From: Spirometra erinaceieuropaei | Taxonomy: Eukaryota > Platyhelminthes > Cestoda > Diphyllobothriidea > Diphyllobothriidae | DNA: 64,000 nucleotides | Assembly (NCBI GenBank): GCA_902702965.1 | Contig: CACRXP010000019.1 | Coordinates: 2,205,647 to 2,269,646, forward strand | Direction: 5' to 3' | Shown: positions 34,001 through 46,000 of the stretch, in pieces | How positions within the stretch are numbered: the stretch's first letter is position 1 | Layout of the letters: each line of letters starts with the position of its first letter | Position numbers and translations under genes: made by a program | The notes under the pieces: model-generated | Seen by the model: only the letters and a program-made list of their open reading frames with translations | Databases searched by the model: none | Told to the model about the DNA's origin: nothing

Positions 34001-37000
34001 TTTTTGTGCGCATCAGACTGACGTTTTGGAAAATATGCGTTTCCCTTTCCGTAACCTGTAAACTCTGTGGCAGCCGAGTCCAGTACGTTGGTCGGTTTTT
34101 ACCAGCCCTATCAGAGGGGAATGTCTTGCGAAATTAATGCAGACGATAAACAGCACTGTACGATGGCAGGTACCACTCAGGAGCAGAGTGTGGTCGGGCA
34201 TTCGGTTTGTTAAGTAATGCAGAGAGTGCGGTTTGTGTGGGTTAAAATAAAAGGCCATCAGTTTTAAAATTTATTGATTTACCAGTCGTCTGTCGTGGTC
34301 ACTGGCCTGAAACCCAGAGACACTTTGGGTCCTGTATAACGAGTCTGCTGAGAATACAGATCAACGGGTGTCTTACAGCCTTCTCTATTTGTTCCCACCA
34401 TATACGTACGTTCGATTTTAACTTCAAAGTTTTTAGTTTCCCAGAAAGCAGTATGTGTCGAGATTTGTATAGTAAATTTTGGCGTCCGGACATAGATAAT
34501 TAGTAGTGTGCAGTAATATACACTAGATCGAGCTCTCCTTTTGATATCCCGAAATGGTTATCAGCCAATTTGATAACTTTTGCTATGAAAACAAAGAGTT
34601 AAGACCACTTTGATTGCCCATGTAATCCACAGTAACGAGGATAAGGCCATATTAAGCCAATAGTCTTTTATATGCATAGCTGATTAACCAGGTTACATTC
34701 CTTTCTAATACACACAAATACCTTGCATAATCCTGGTCGATGCTTGTTAATTGGTCATTACTTCAAGTTAAAAACCGCGAGCTCTATACGTTCAACGGCG
34801 TTGCAAGAGTATGAACATTAGAACTACTCTTGAAATCTTCAGTCCGACCTAATTTCCTCTGGTGTGTGGGTAATATTCAAGAACCATTACAACGATCATT
34901 TAAACACTATCTTCTGTCATGTGCATAAACAATCTCCCAAATAGAAAAACATGTTGAGTTTCTCTGCGCTTCGTGAATTCGATGCAGACAAGGTGAGCTC
35001 GATCTGCAATCGCAGACATTATCATGAGAGATAATCGTCACCACAAGACAACTGCCCTTGTGGACACGTCCCAATTGTCATCGTCCGCTGAGCATGGGAA
35101 AGCACACCCGTTGCCTCCTTTACTGGTTTTCGGGTTGGTAGAGTAAACTCTTCATACTTCAAAAGCCCGAACTCATGTCGGGGAGTCTGGGAGTTTCTTG
35201 CACAAGCACTGTCTTTCTTAAGAATTTGAGAAGATAATTGCCTTTCCAGCGTAACCCACCTGTTTCGTGAAAGTCCATGTGGCTTGTGAACATCATGACC
35301 GTTGTGATTCAAAAAAACACCACAGCACGTGTCGAGGATTCGTGTGGCTTTATGCACTTTGGATTGCTATTTTACACAGGATTGTTTCAAAATAGAAACT
35401 GTCCACGTGTCGGGGCACAGTTAAAAAATTAAAACGCCATTAGCCTTCTTTAACTTCAGAGGAAATCAGGACGCGAACGTGGCGTGAATCCCTCAGAACA
35501 AACTTTTTCACGTTTCCTTCGAGAACTGATATGTGAATATTCAAGCCGATGTCCATCAGTTACTGCGCAATAACCGCCTAATGTTCACAAGTTGCCAACA
35601 GGCAGTCAAAAATAAACGAAGACTCGTTCGTAAAATGTAACTTCAACAGTGAAAACAGATGTGCCGATTTCAGTAAGGAAATACTTAGTAACATAGTGTC
35701 TTTAACCGTTGTTCGACATCGTGGCATAATTCCTCTCCGATGAACTGATTAATCCTGTAGAAACATATACAATTGCCTCCTATCCTAGTTGACAGGTTTG
35801 TATCTCTAGTCAATTCAGGGATATGCATTGAAATTGGATACTTCGGATGCCTTCTGCGGCCACTGAAACTTCGCACTAATTTCAAGTCTTCTCAACACCA
35901 GAGTAGGTTCAAATTCTTGTTTTCTGCTATGGCTGCTCAGATGACGCTATGATCACAGTTATTGCTTAGGCTAACTTCCTGTAAACAGCCAAACACGACA
36001 TCTGCTCTTATAAGCGACTGTTGTTTAGGATTAATTTGTGTATTCAAAATAGACTGCGCTGAGTAACATGGTGCACTACCTGTGCACATATTTCGATGTT
36101 TGCCGCAAAGCCAAAAAAGTCTGTTCATAGTATCCAAACCTGTATTTGCAATTGTACACTCCGCCGTTAGGTGGGAGGAAGAGGAAGATTTTCGGTGTTG
36201 TACACTGAGAAAGATACGCTTACGTTAAGGACTAGTTGACAGGTTCAAATCAGCTGAAAGGAAAGTATTGCTAACCGTAAACAAGGATGAAAGCACGCTA
36301 GCAAATGAAATTCAATAAAGGAAAATTATTGAAAATTGGCAGGTCTCGATATAAACAAATATTAAGATCAATTGAAATTCGTCCGTCGTTCTAGTAAGAC
36401 GTATCTAAAGTCGCCCACTTTTCCAAGCAAGATCTTCTTTCCTACTTAATTTTTGTTTTTAGTTCGTTGTACATAACACAAGCCAATAACCTGTGTTAAT
36501 CTGAAAAGCTGATAGTTAGGAGACGTTAAATTTCTTGCGGCGAGTGATTTCGAAGTGAAAGTCAAGTCATTGTTGGTAAGCGACAAACTCTTTGCGAATG
36601 TGTAAGTACGTAAAACAAGCCGTGTCTCCGCGCGAATCAATCTGACTCTCACAGCTAACATTTAAAACCGCAGATGAGTGGACAGTATGCGAACACTTGA
36701 GGGATCGTCCGATTTGAAGGAGTTTGCATGCCCTATTCTAAGGCATTGCGCAGTTTTTCCTCGGCTAACCTGCGAATGTATAGAAATACACGTTCATGCT
36801 CAAGGGTATTTGAGAAACATACAGAATCATACTGATGCGCCCTGAGTGTCAAAACGTAGACCGTATGTCACTGAAAACTCCACATTCCACTTAACCCCTT
36901 TCAGCTAGTGGAACCCACTCCCCTACTTTCAGTTATATACTGCCTCTGCATAGATACCGAGAGCATGGAAGCAGTTGGCAAACTTAGCTTCCCATTTTCA

Positions 37001-37135
37001 TTGGCAAGCAACCTATGCTTAGGTGGGTGACTGCATGGACGCTGGGAATAAAATAGAACGAGTATTTGGTACTTGGATTGCAAGTGAGGTAACATTTTCC
37101 CAAATTAAAACTTAATTAACCAGTGTCAGTTTGCG
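31091..37135. other. Long region with no recognised gene or repeat
   Basis: Only short frames without motifs occur, for example 33224-33520 (-, 98 codons), 34013-34258 (-) and 35022-35357 (-, 111 codons). A TTAGGG-like patch lies at 31130-31230. On the plus strand near 34060 a short 'CKLC....YVGR' phrase faintly recalls a GIY-YIG motif, but nothing around it supports this. Otherwise the sequence is A/T-rich and featureless by eye. Confidence 0.4.
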
Positions 37136-37190
37136 ATGCAGAATAAGGGAGTTCTCCGAAACGTCAGGTTCTTGTTCCACCGATCGCTTC
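37136..37190 (+). repeat. Relic of a PLE-type terminal repeat
   Basis: 'TTCTCCGAAACGTCAGGTTC', then 'TTGTTCC' and 'CGATCGC', parallels the 'GAATCCGAAACGCCAGGCC...TTGTTCC...GATCAC' part of the PLE-1 right terminal repeat (19216-19265). It covers only about 50 bp, so it is an orphan fragment. Confidence 0.45.
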
Positions 37191-37627
37191 TTATTCTGAT
37201 CAAAACAAATTTTGCTCAATCTACCAAAAAAACACTAATACAAGGCGTAACGCAGAAGGATCTAGCTGATGTCTGCCTACGCTGAAAGGAACAGAAACAG
37301 CTTAAGTCGTAAACGGACATAATGAAACATCATAGGCATTATGCTTCAACGGTTTTCGACTGTCGAACAACTCTTTCATGATGATGGGGAAAGCGGGCTA
37401 TTGAATGTCATATCTGATTTTTGACTGTTAGTGAAGGGCCCGATAGCGATAAGCGTACTGTTGTGGCAGGAACGTCACATTACAAATAGTTCAGTCTGTC
37501 TCTCATTTTTCGCTTACAAGCCGCACTAAACATAACCACTTTTCTCTTGTGCATATTAGATTACATAGTGCAGCATTAGGACACTTCAGTGGTTGCCAGT
37601 TTGCGCCTGATTGTGGTTTTCTAAGTA
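37191..37627. other. No gene recognised
   Basis: Nothing recognisable between the PLE relic and foldback MITE copy 2. Confidence 0.4.
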
Positions 37628-38622
37628 CAGTAGGTGGGCTAACTCATGAAATATCAACCGAAATTCCGAAATGCGTTTTCATTTCGAAATGATTAATTAA
37701 GTAGGGTTGTAAAACTAGTCAGTCTGCAACGTAATTCTATAATATTGCAGTTACCGCGGAATGTCCGCCTTCGAATGAGCTTACTTTCGGCCGTCTGCAA
37801 AAAAATTACACTCTGTAAAAATGACCACGTATTTAGCATGAATTTTTCTCATTGATTTCCGATGCCCCTAAAAGTCCAATTATATTTCATTGAAAGCATA
37901 CATAAAAATATTCATTCTTTTAATCATTCGGTAGACAATTGCGTCTTCTTTCAATCTTATACTCGAATGAAGGGTATAATTCGGTTTTCAAAAACTTTGT
38001 TAATTCCCGAATAATTTTCGACCGGCTTTATTGTTACACTTGGATTCAGGTTTTCCAAACTACAAGCCGTATATTTTCCGCGCACAGAAAACCACGCATC
38101 TCTCTACGATAACAAAGGGAAACCATATAGAATTCATAAAATTTAGCAGTGGATTCGATCTTTGTTGTTAACTTTACAAGCCACATTGGTTAATGTACAG
38201 ACATGACGATTTATGAACGGTCATTTCACAGTATTTAAAATTCCTACAATTATAAACTTTCCTTACACCAAATTATGTTCCTCCTTCGAGTACAAGATCG
38301 AAAGAAGACGCAATTTTCTACCAAATGATTAAAAGAATGAATAGTTTGTGCATGCTTTCAATGAAATATAATTGGACTTTTAGGGGCATCGAAAATCAAT
38401 GAGAAAAATTCATGCTAAATACCTGGTCATTTTTTACAGATTGTAATTTTTGCAGACGGCCAAAAGTAAGTTCATCCGAAGGCGGACACCCTGCGGTAAT
38501 TGCAATATTATAGAATTATGTTGCAGACTGACTAGTTTTACAACCCTACTTAATTAATCATTTCGAAATGAAAACGCATTTCGGAATTTCGGTTGATATT
38601 TCATGAGTTAGCTCACCTACTG
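37628..38622. mobile_element. Foldback MITE, copy 2 (995 bp, intact TA-flanked ends)
   Basis: It begins TA|CAGTAGGTGGGCTAACTCAT and ends ATGAGTTAGCTCACCTACTG|TA, so both termini and the TA duplication are intact. The left arm (37628 to about 38000) is a reverse complement of the right arm (about 38260 to 38622), with high identity by eye throughout, for example around 'GGGGCATCGAAAATCAATGAG' and 'CGGCCAAAAGTAAG'. The central 250-300 bp is unique and also conserved in copy 1, so it is part of the element. No transposase is present. Tc1/mariner-like by its ends. Confidence 0.92.
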
Positions 38623-39711
38623 TAGGTTGCTATACAGAGCACTACAATATGTCTAGACTTGAACAGTGAGACAAGGTGGGAAACCAGTTTGTCATCGGTG
38701 GATAAAACTCCCTACTGTCAAAATCTCAGACGCGATTTCTGGTAGTCCCTTAAACGAGGTTTCTTATACTCATAACGTTAATGCCAAGTTATCGGGTTTA
38801 CCTGGCCTCATATCTACTGTACAAGATCCTCATTTTCCTCACCTTCGTAGAAATCATGCCCCCAGCTTTCCTGTCAGTATCAGGCCCAGGTGGGTGAGGG
38901 GGAGAGAGTGTCGTAGATGCTGGCAAGTTTACTACCACTAAAAACTAATTCACTCGCAAATGCGCGTCTCTCCACCCACGCAGCTGTGGGACACACGCCG
39001 AACATGGTCGGAAACCAAGGTCGAACAGTCATCGTTAGCCATCATCAATGTCCGAAGTCAATTTACAAATATGACAATAATTTAAATGGTATTGTTTATG
39101 TGACTGCAAATATTTCTCTCAAAAACTGTTTCACAGATTTACCTGATTGCAATTAATAAATCCTCGTCAAATCTGAAAAGAAAGATACGAAAAACGTTAA
39201 GGTTATTGGTTCTTGATTTGAAACTAGTGAGTCGAAAAATAACGGTCAGATAAGAAAACTAGTTGCTTCAAATTTGCAAAAGATACTTCGTCAGTCAATT
39301 TGCGCTGTCTTCATATGTGAATTCCGCGCGACGCACTTTACGCCATGCGTAAAGGAAACATCAAACACTAACAAGGTAACAAACCCTATTTGGGAGGATC
39401 AGCTGTCGACAATTGGCCAGCAAGGTTATTTCGTTCAAAACCAACAACACATACCGCTGACTATGAGCAGTAGGTAAACTTGTGGCATAACGAACAACAG
39501 GGTCCTGATGAGGGCTTTGAATAAAGTGAAATTGTCCTGCAGAATTAAACAAATGTCACGAACCGTGTAAATCATACAGTATATCTAGGTTCTATCATCT
39601 GTACACAATCGAGGCCCATTGTAGCCTTATGCACTTCCTTGTGGGCCTTATGAAAATCTAGAATGCGTCCCTTTTAATCAGTAGAAGCGTTGTTAATCCA
39701 TGTAGCCCACC
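38623..39711. other. No gene recognised downstream of the FN3 gene
   Basis: A 91-codon plus frame at 38666-38941 sits in a more G+C-rich patch and may be an unmatched repeat; no motif is seen. The 3' untranslated region of the minus-strand FN3 gene should occupy the right edge of this interval. Confidence 0.35.
39673..39678 (-). terminator. Candidate poly(A) signal (ATTAAA) of the FN3 gene
   Basis: ATTAAA on the minus strand starts 34 bp beyond the TAA stop at 39714-39712. The position is plausible but short, and no canonical AATAAA was seen nearby. Confidence 0.3.
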
Positions 39712-40022
39712 TTAATTGGCAGTTTTGACGATGATAGGTTTCGAAGGTTCTGAACAAGCATTGGCCGTAGCACAGGCAGTCACTGTTACCGAGTATGAAC
39801 TATCGGTAGGTAGATTTTCAACCAGGCAGGACATCGTTCCTTCGACCGAGGTTGTTTCACAAAAGAAGCTCCTTTCAGCAGTTCGTTGGTCACCTGGTGA
39901 TTTCAAGGCAATCTTGTATTCGAAGGAGTCGTCTTTGTCGGCCGGTGGTTGCGTCCATGTCAGAGAGAAGGATTTGGCTGTGACATTACTGACACGAACG
40001 TCCGAAACAGTCTCCAAGGAAT
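39712..40022 (-). CDS. FN3 gene terminal exon: domain 6 and stop
   Basis: Acceptor TTTTCTGTAG|AT. The domain has 'SFSLTWTQPP', C-x10-C, C-x17-C and C-x5-C around 'LPTDSSYSVTVTAC'. The protein ends 'KPIIVKTAN' immediately after the last FN3 strand, with TAA at 39714-39712. No membrane anchor or GPI-type tail follows. Confidence 0.88.
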
Positions 40023-43000
40023 CTACAGAAAACCGCATGGAGGTGGATAAAGCGAATGTCCAAAGCATATATACTGTATCAAAATTCATACTTTTTTAAT
40101 CTCTTCTTTCCCCTGTCCTTATATGTTTAGAATAAAAATAAAGTAGGAATGACTGAACAGGGAAATAGGTTACATGCAACCTTCCAAATCGGCTTTGCTT
40201 TAAGGATGCAGATTTTATTGAGATATTTATTTGAAAAGGCCATTTTGCAGTGACGGTTGCGTACCAGACTTCTACTGCACTCTGCATCAAACAGATGCTG
40301 GTCTTACTAATTCCAAAACAATTGTCTTACCGGATTGTTGCTGATAAGTAAACCCCCCATATAAATGGTGAAAACGTACTGACTATCTAGTAGACCTTTC
40401 TGTCATAAATATGTACAAAATATAACCAGATGAGTCCGGATGATAGAAAAACGAGAAATGCAGTAGAACATGTTTTAATTTTTTACAAACAGCAACGAAC
40501 CCTTTGCAAGCCATCTCACAAGCTAAATTTTCTAACGTTGCCATATATCAACACAGTCTAAGCTTTTAGCTTCTCAAATGAATTTTTCTGTGAAACAACT
40601 ATTATACCCGGCTTTTATTTAATTCGTATTTCGTACTATGCATTCGTTGAACTACTGGTCGGCGTTTACCAAATTAGGTGATGCTTTTCGGTGCCAACTA
40701 CATACGTCCATTTTACATACTCTCGCCGGTAAATTAGGACAAACGCGATAGCTAACCCTCATAAATTTACTTTAACTCGAGCATGTTGTCATACAGCATA
40801 CTTCCATCTACTTCTGTAATTTAGAAAAAATCTGACTATCTTTGCCGTTTCAAGGTGATTGTGGGTAGGTGAATGCGGATGCAGTATGCATAGGCATCAA
40901 TTTTACTAATTCATCGATTTTCCGCCTAATGAACATTAATTATGCAATCAATCCATGTTCAATGACCAGACGGTTTATTAGGGCACCATGCGAAAGAAGA
41001 GACACAGATCACTGAGCAGGTGATCAAAGTCATTGTCCATCAAAAGTCGCCAGGCTTTCCAAAAAACTAAAATGTTCATCACATATGTGAACGAGGTTTT
41101 CTTTAGAACAAACGGTGTTATTTACCTTATTTGTTTGGCCGCTTGATAGAGGCCTACTCTTTTTCAGAAGACCCCTTGTGGCGACAGTCTTATTTCAGCA
41201 AGTCGTTCGCTTAAACTCAGGGAAGTACCGCAGAAGGCACTTACTTGATTTAAACTTTTCTTTAAAAACGCTACAGTTTGGTGTTTGGTTGGCTTACCGG
41301 CTTTTGCAGTCCTTATTTTTATTGGGTTCGTCAGCCGGTAACATCTGCCTAGATTTTCACAACCTTTTATGACAATATTGTACACAGTGTCGGGCCGCAG
41401 ATGTTGTAGCGTGCAGCTGTTGCGATCTACGCCAACGCACTGTTGTTGACCCAGGCTCTTGTCCTCTGGAATGGCGTAAGCGAAGCCATAGGGTAGGTTC
41501 ACAAATGTACCATATATGTCTGACCAACTGACGAAAGCCGTTGTCTGAGTGATTTCCGTCGGTGGATTCGCCTTCACGCCTAAATGCAAATCCATGTTTG
41601 TAACGTTTAATATTCTAGCAGGTTGTTTTTGTAGCACAGTAGAAAAAGCAACTATGCAACGGCAATTGACAATAAGGAAGACAATTTACGCTTGCACTCA
41701 AAGTCGAAGCAACTTTGTGAGAGGTGGTTTTAAGAAACTAATGTGTTACAATCATGCGAAAATTCAGGCATTTTTAGGTGCAAATCAGTATTTTTATTAA
41801 CAAATATTATATGCGATTTTCTTAGAGTGGATGTTGTGTGCACGTTGTTAGGACTTCGGTCAATCTCATACGTCATTTTGTTTAGCTAATAGCTGACCTT
41901 TGAGAATTAAAGTAGTGTAACAATACGAAGAGCGCCACCAAACGCTACTGGTTTTTGGAGTGTAACAAAACTTATACGACGACAAGTCACGAAAACAGAA
42001 CTATAGTGACTCCTTATTAAACGGTTTGAAAAGAAAATGTTGTGTAGGGTGGTCAAAATATCAATTACGGTTACTTATTTAATATCAGGCACCTCACTGC
42101 TTTGTTTTAGAACAGTTTCAAAAATATAGCACATGCTTATTCCTTTAGACATAAAACATCGATTTGGTCAGAATTATAGATCAAAGCTGGTTACCTCCAA
42201 AGAAACCCGAAGCGATATCCCAATGTACGTTCGAGCAGTCGGCTCCATTGCAAACGTCCAAATAGAAAAAGTACGTAGTGAATGGTTGGACTCCGCTAAA
42301 TGTATGAGTGAAGTATCCCTCTCTAACTGGCATTTTAACAACTCCATCCGGCAGACCATCGACTCGCAGACGGAAATAACGATCACCGTTGTCTTCATTT
42401 TTCATATTCGAATAAAATTTGGCGAGGATACGACCATCTTCTAGTTGAGCCGTGTGAAGGTATTTTTCACCTATATATATATAAAAGCAGTCAAGCGTTA
42501 AAAAAAACGGATGCGAAGTGGATGCACTGAAAGGTTTTAAGTTTCTGGAGCCGACATTTAGATCTGAGATCGATTCACTTCTATAGTTCGACGAACCCTT
42601 ACGTCAGAACGTTCGCGAGCGTGCTCCACCAAACTAAATTTCCTAAAAACTCTAACTGTGTAACTTAACTGAGAGCATTCCTTTCGAATATCTTTCGTCT
42701 CAAACCCCCTGCTCAATACTATAGACTTGAAGTGCCTGCTCAATTAACCCCGGATTACTGCTCAAAATGGGCAATGAGTGATTATCCAAATTTGTCTACG
42801 TTAAGCAAAAAACGAAGTAAAAAAAGATATGACGGTCCACAATGAAGGTAAAACTTCAAAATATTATAAAAAATAATCATTGTCAACTTACGTGGCACCG
42901 CGGTTTCCAAGATTTTTGACTCTCCTTCAGCACAGAGAAACGTTTCGTGTGTGCATGCAAATGTACGGAACTTGTATTGCGTTGCAGGCGCAAGGAACTG

Positions 43001-46000
43001 CGTTTTGCAGAAAGATGTGTCCGTTAGTTTTTTTGTTTCGCAACCGCCTCCATAGAAATTGACGTCGCTGGTCGATTCAAAGGTACCAGCGTAAACAAAT
43101 TTGTTGCCATTTTCGTCATCTGCTGGGGGCTTGAATAACGTAGTCAAAGCCCATTCTGTTTTCTGAACCAACTGGGGGCTATGCGGCGCTGAAAATACAG
43201 AAATGTGACTGTTGATCCCCGTCTGATGCAGAAGATGAGATGTTGATTATGCTCTTCGGAAATTCTATCCTACAAATTCGAAGCCACGGTGGGTTTACAC
43301 TTTCATAAACTTGTGCTTTTTAAACGTTCCCGGGTGTTAGACATTATCCTTGTGACCATAACAATATATGTCTATTATTCAAAACAGCATATGACACGCG
43401 CAGTTTTGGCACGTTTAGGACGAGCAAAAGAAAGTGATCACCTGAAAGCATTCACTGTTTATTGTTAGAGTATGTTTGACTGAAATATGATATGCCATGA
43501 CGTGTGAGATCTAGAGTCAACACAGAATCATGTAAAATATCTTCAACAAATTACTTCTCTACACATACATTCCAAGAGATGCCAATTCACTTATATGGCT
43601 GTGGACACTTAATGAATTGAGCTTCAAGATCTGCTTGTGGAATCATCTATTGGTTTGTGACAGCGTTTGTCTCCGTTCATCTTTCACCGTGAATTCAGAT
43701 GCAGAAACTGCCAACAATAAAGCACAACAAATTAAGACAAATGCATTCCGGGAACTTACGATTTGGTAGCGTTTCCCCAAGCACAGGAGTTGTGTAATCA
43801 CTGCAGTGATCATCAACGGTGCATGCTGAAACTGATACCTCATACTTGGTGCCCCTTGCGAGATTTGTCACAATGCATGATGAAGATGACGATGATTCGC
43901 AGGTGTGTATTGTATTGCCACCAACAGCCTTCACTTTGTACACGTATTGACCATTCACATCTTCAAGTGATTTAACCCAGAAGACCTCAAATGTGCTGCT
44001 CGTCCGATGTGTGACGGATATATATCGAGGAGCTAAAGCAAACCCGGATAATGGTAATGGTTTATGAATTTTCGTGTAGAAAATTTGCAATCATCTTTTC
44101 TTCTAACAAACGAATGCAGTTGTGTGCTCTAGGAAAATGGAATATTACGAAAGAAATTGCTTTTTGCAATTTGTGAGATAAAAGACGTCCGAATTCACTG
44201 ATTAGACAATCTGCTCAATTTGAACAACCAAACTGACATTTTCGTGTTCATTTTCACGTTATAAACGGTTACTAAAATTTTACCCCTAATATGCTGACGT
44301 ATCTAAATCGCGTTTGTCATATTCTGATGATTAAATTATCTCAACTTCATTGCGCAATTGGAACCGCTAAGGGGCGTTCAGAAATAATATCTAGAGGGTT
44401 TCCTTGGCAGAAAAGTAACAACTGCAGTACTAAAAGTCATACAATGCGCCACAATTTTTCATAATCGCGTGAACTATGTTGTGTTCTCCGCATGAACACT
44501 CAGTACTAAGTGGACAATTAGTTTTTTAGGCAGAAACCACCGTTATGCAATGAATTCGAAAAACGTTTTATTCTTACCGCTTGGCGTCGTCCGAACCTGT
44601 ATGCTATTCTTGTAGGCAGTGCAGGCAGCGTTTTGCATGCACGTTTCAAGCGCAACAGTGTAAATAGAATTTGGTTGAAGACGTGAAATCACACACGATA
44701 AAACATCGTTTTGCGGCCTCATTGTGCAGCTTTTCTGAGTGCCTCCTTCTCGGAGAGCTAATGCCCTGACCATGGCTGCTGTTCTTTCAGGTTGCTTCAT
44801 TGTAACCACCGCACTGTAGCTGTGTCCCTTAATTTCAAATGCTGCAATGAGGTAAATACATTAGTTGGTGATTAACAGAATTTACAAGTAAAATTATAAA
44901 GGACAGTGCGCGCGGTCTGGTTTAGTTGACGGGCTAGATGTTCTATGTTTTATGAAATGCATAAATTACTGCAAATGTTACTGCTTTCGGACTTCAGGCT
45001 GTTGCAGTCTTTGGGTTCCTTTTCGTGTTTATAAGTCGCGATTTTATCCGTTTTGTCATCAGTCTTTCAGTAAAGTTATCACCCGGTCCCATAAACGGCA
45101 CTTCCCTACTTTCAGATAAATAAATTGTACTTAATTCCATGTGACAACATTCCTTCTTCAGCTTTATATTGATGTAGTCTAATGATGTAAACGTTTTTCA
45201 TGCATCTATGCATTTAGAGGTAGTAAACTAACCTGATTCCCCGAGACGCAGATCCTTACTTGCTTCTGTGGCCGCATTCTCACTGTATTAATGATAAAAA
45301 TGCAACTGGTAAATATCTGCTTCAGTATTTTAGAAATTACACTTAAAATGTGAATTACATTACGTAACCTCGTTCAAATTTATATATATTACGTTATCTA
45401 GAGAAACTTCTGTATCGCCACAATTCAGGGTAAAAACCGATCGTAAATATCATATCCAGTCTTAAGGTCTGGTGCTTTATCAGCACTCATCGGATAACAC
45501 CGATCTCAACATCAGACTATGCTGTGATTTTGCTAATTTTTTTGTTGTCCCTCATTTAGTAAGACAAATTACGCTTATTAACCCATGGAATTTACAATTA
45601 CACGATAGCATTTTCATTCTATAGTTTCACAGGTGCGATGACTGTGATATTCCATATCACCTTAAATGTATCAGCGAAAAGTCTGAAATTGTTGATATAA
45701 CTATCGAAAAGATGGACAGGGCAGTTACGTTTGCTAATTTCGTTAGCTTTGTTAGCTTTTCTGTAGTTTTACTTTTGAAGGAAATGGAAACTTAACTGAA
45801 GTGGTGAAGGTTGCAACTGGGACTAACTTTGAAAAGTGGAGGGGGTTTTTGATTTCACAATGCCTCAGTATAAAGACACATTTTCCAATTTAGTCGTGCA
45901 AACAACGATAACGAACATTGCTTGGCTTTGTGTGCTGGGGCTGCTATTTTCAGCATCTTTTACGAATCGCTCAAATAACACAAAATATTCTCCTCAAATG

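Noticed and set aside
34050..34140. Possible GIY-YIG relic ('CKLC....YVGR') on the plus strand
   Set aside because: Only one short motif matches. No upstream PLE connector or downstream helix is visible, and the frame stops quickly.
35022..35357. 111-codon minus-strand frame as a gene
   Set aside because: No motif, no splice context and no repeat partner; consistent with a chance frame in a 6-kb featureless region.
39716..40099. 127-codon plus-strand frame opposite the last FN3 exon
   Set aside because: It is the antisense shadow of the terminal FN3 exon, whose minus-strand reading has clear domain motifs and splice signals.
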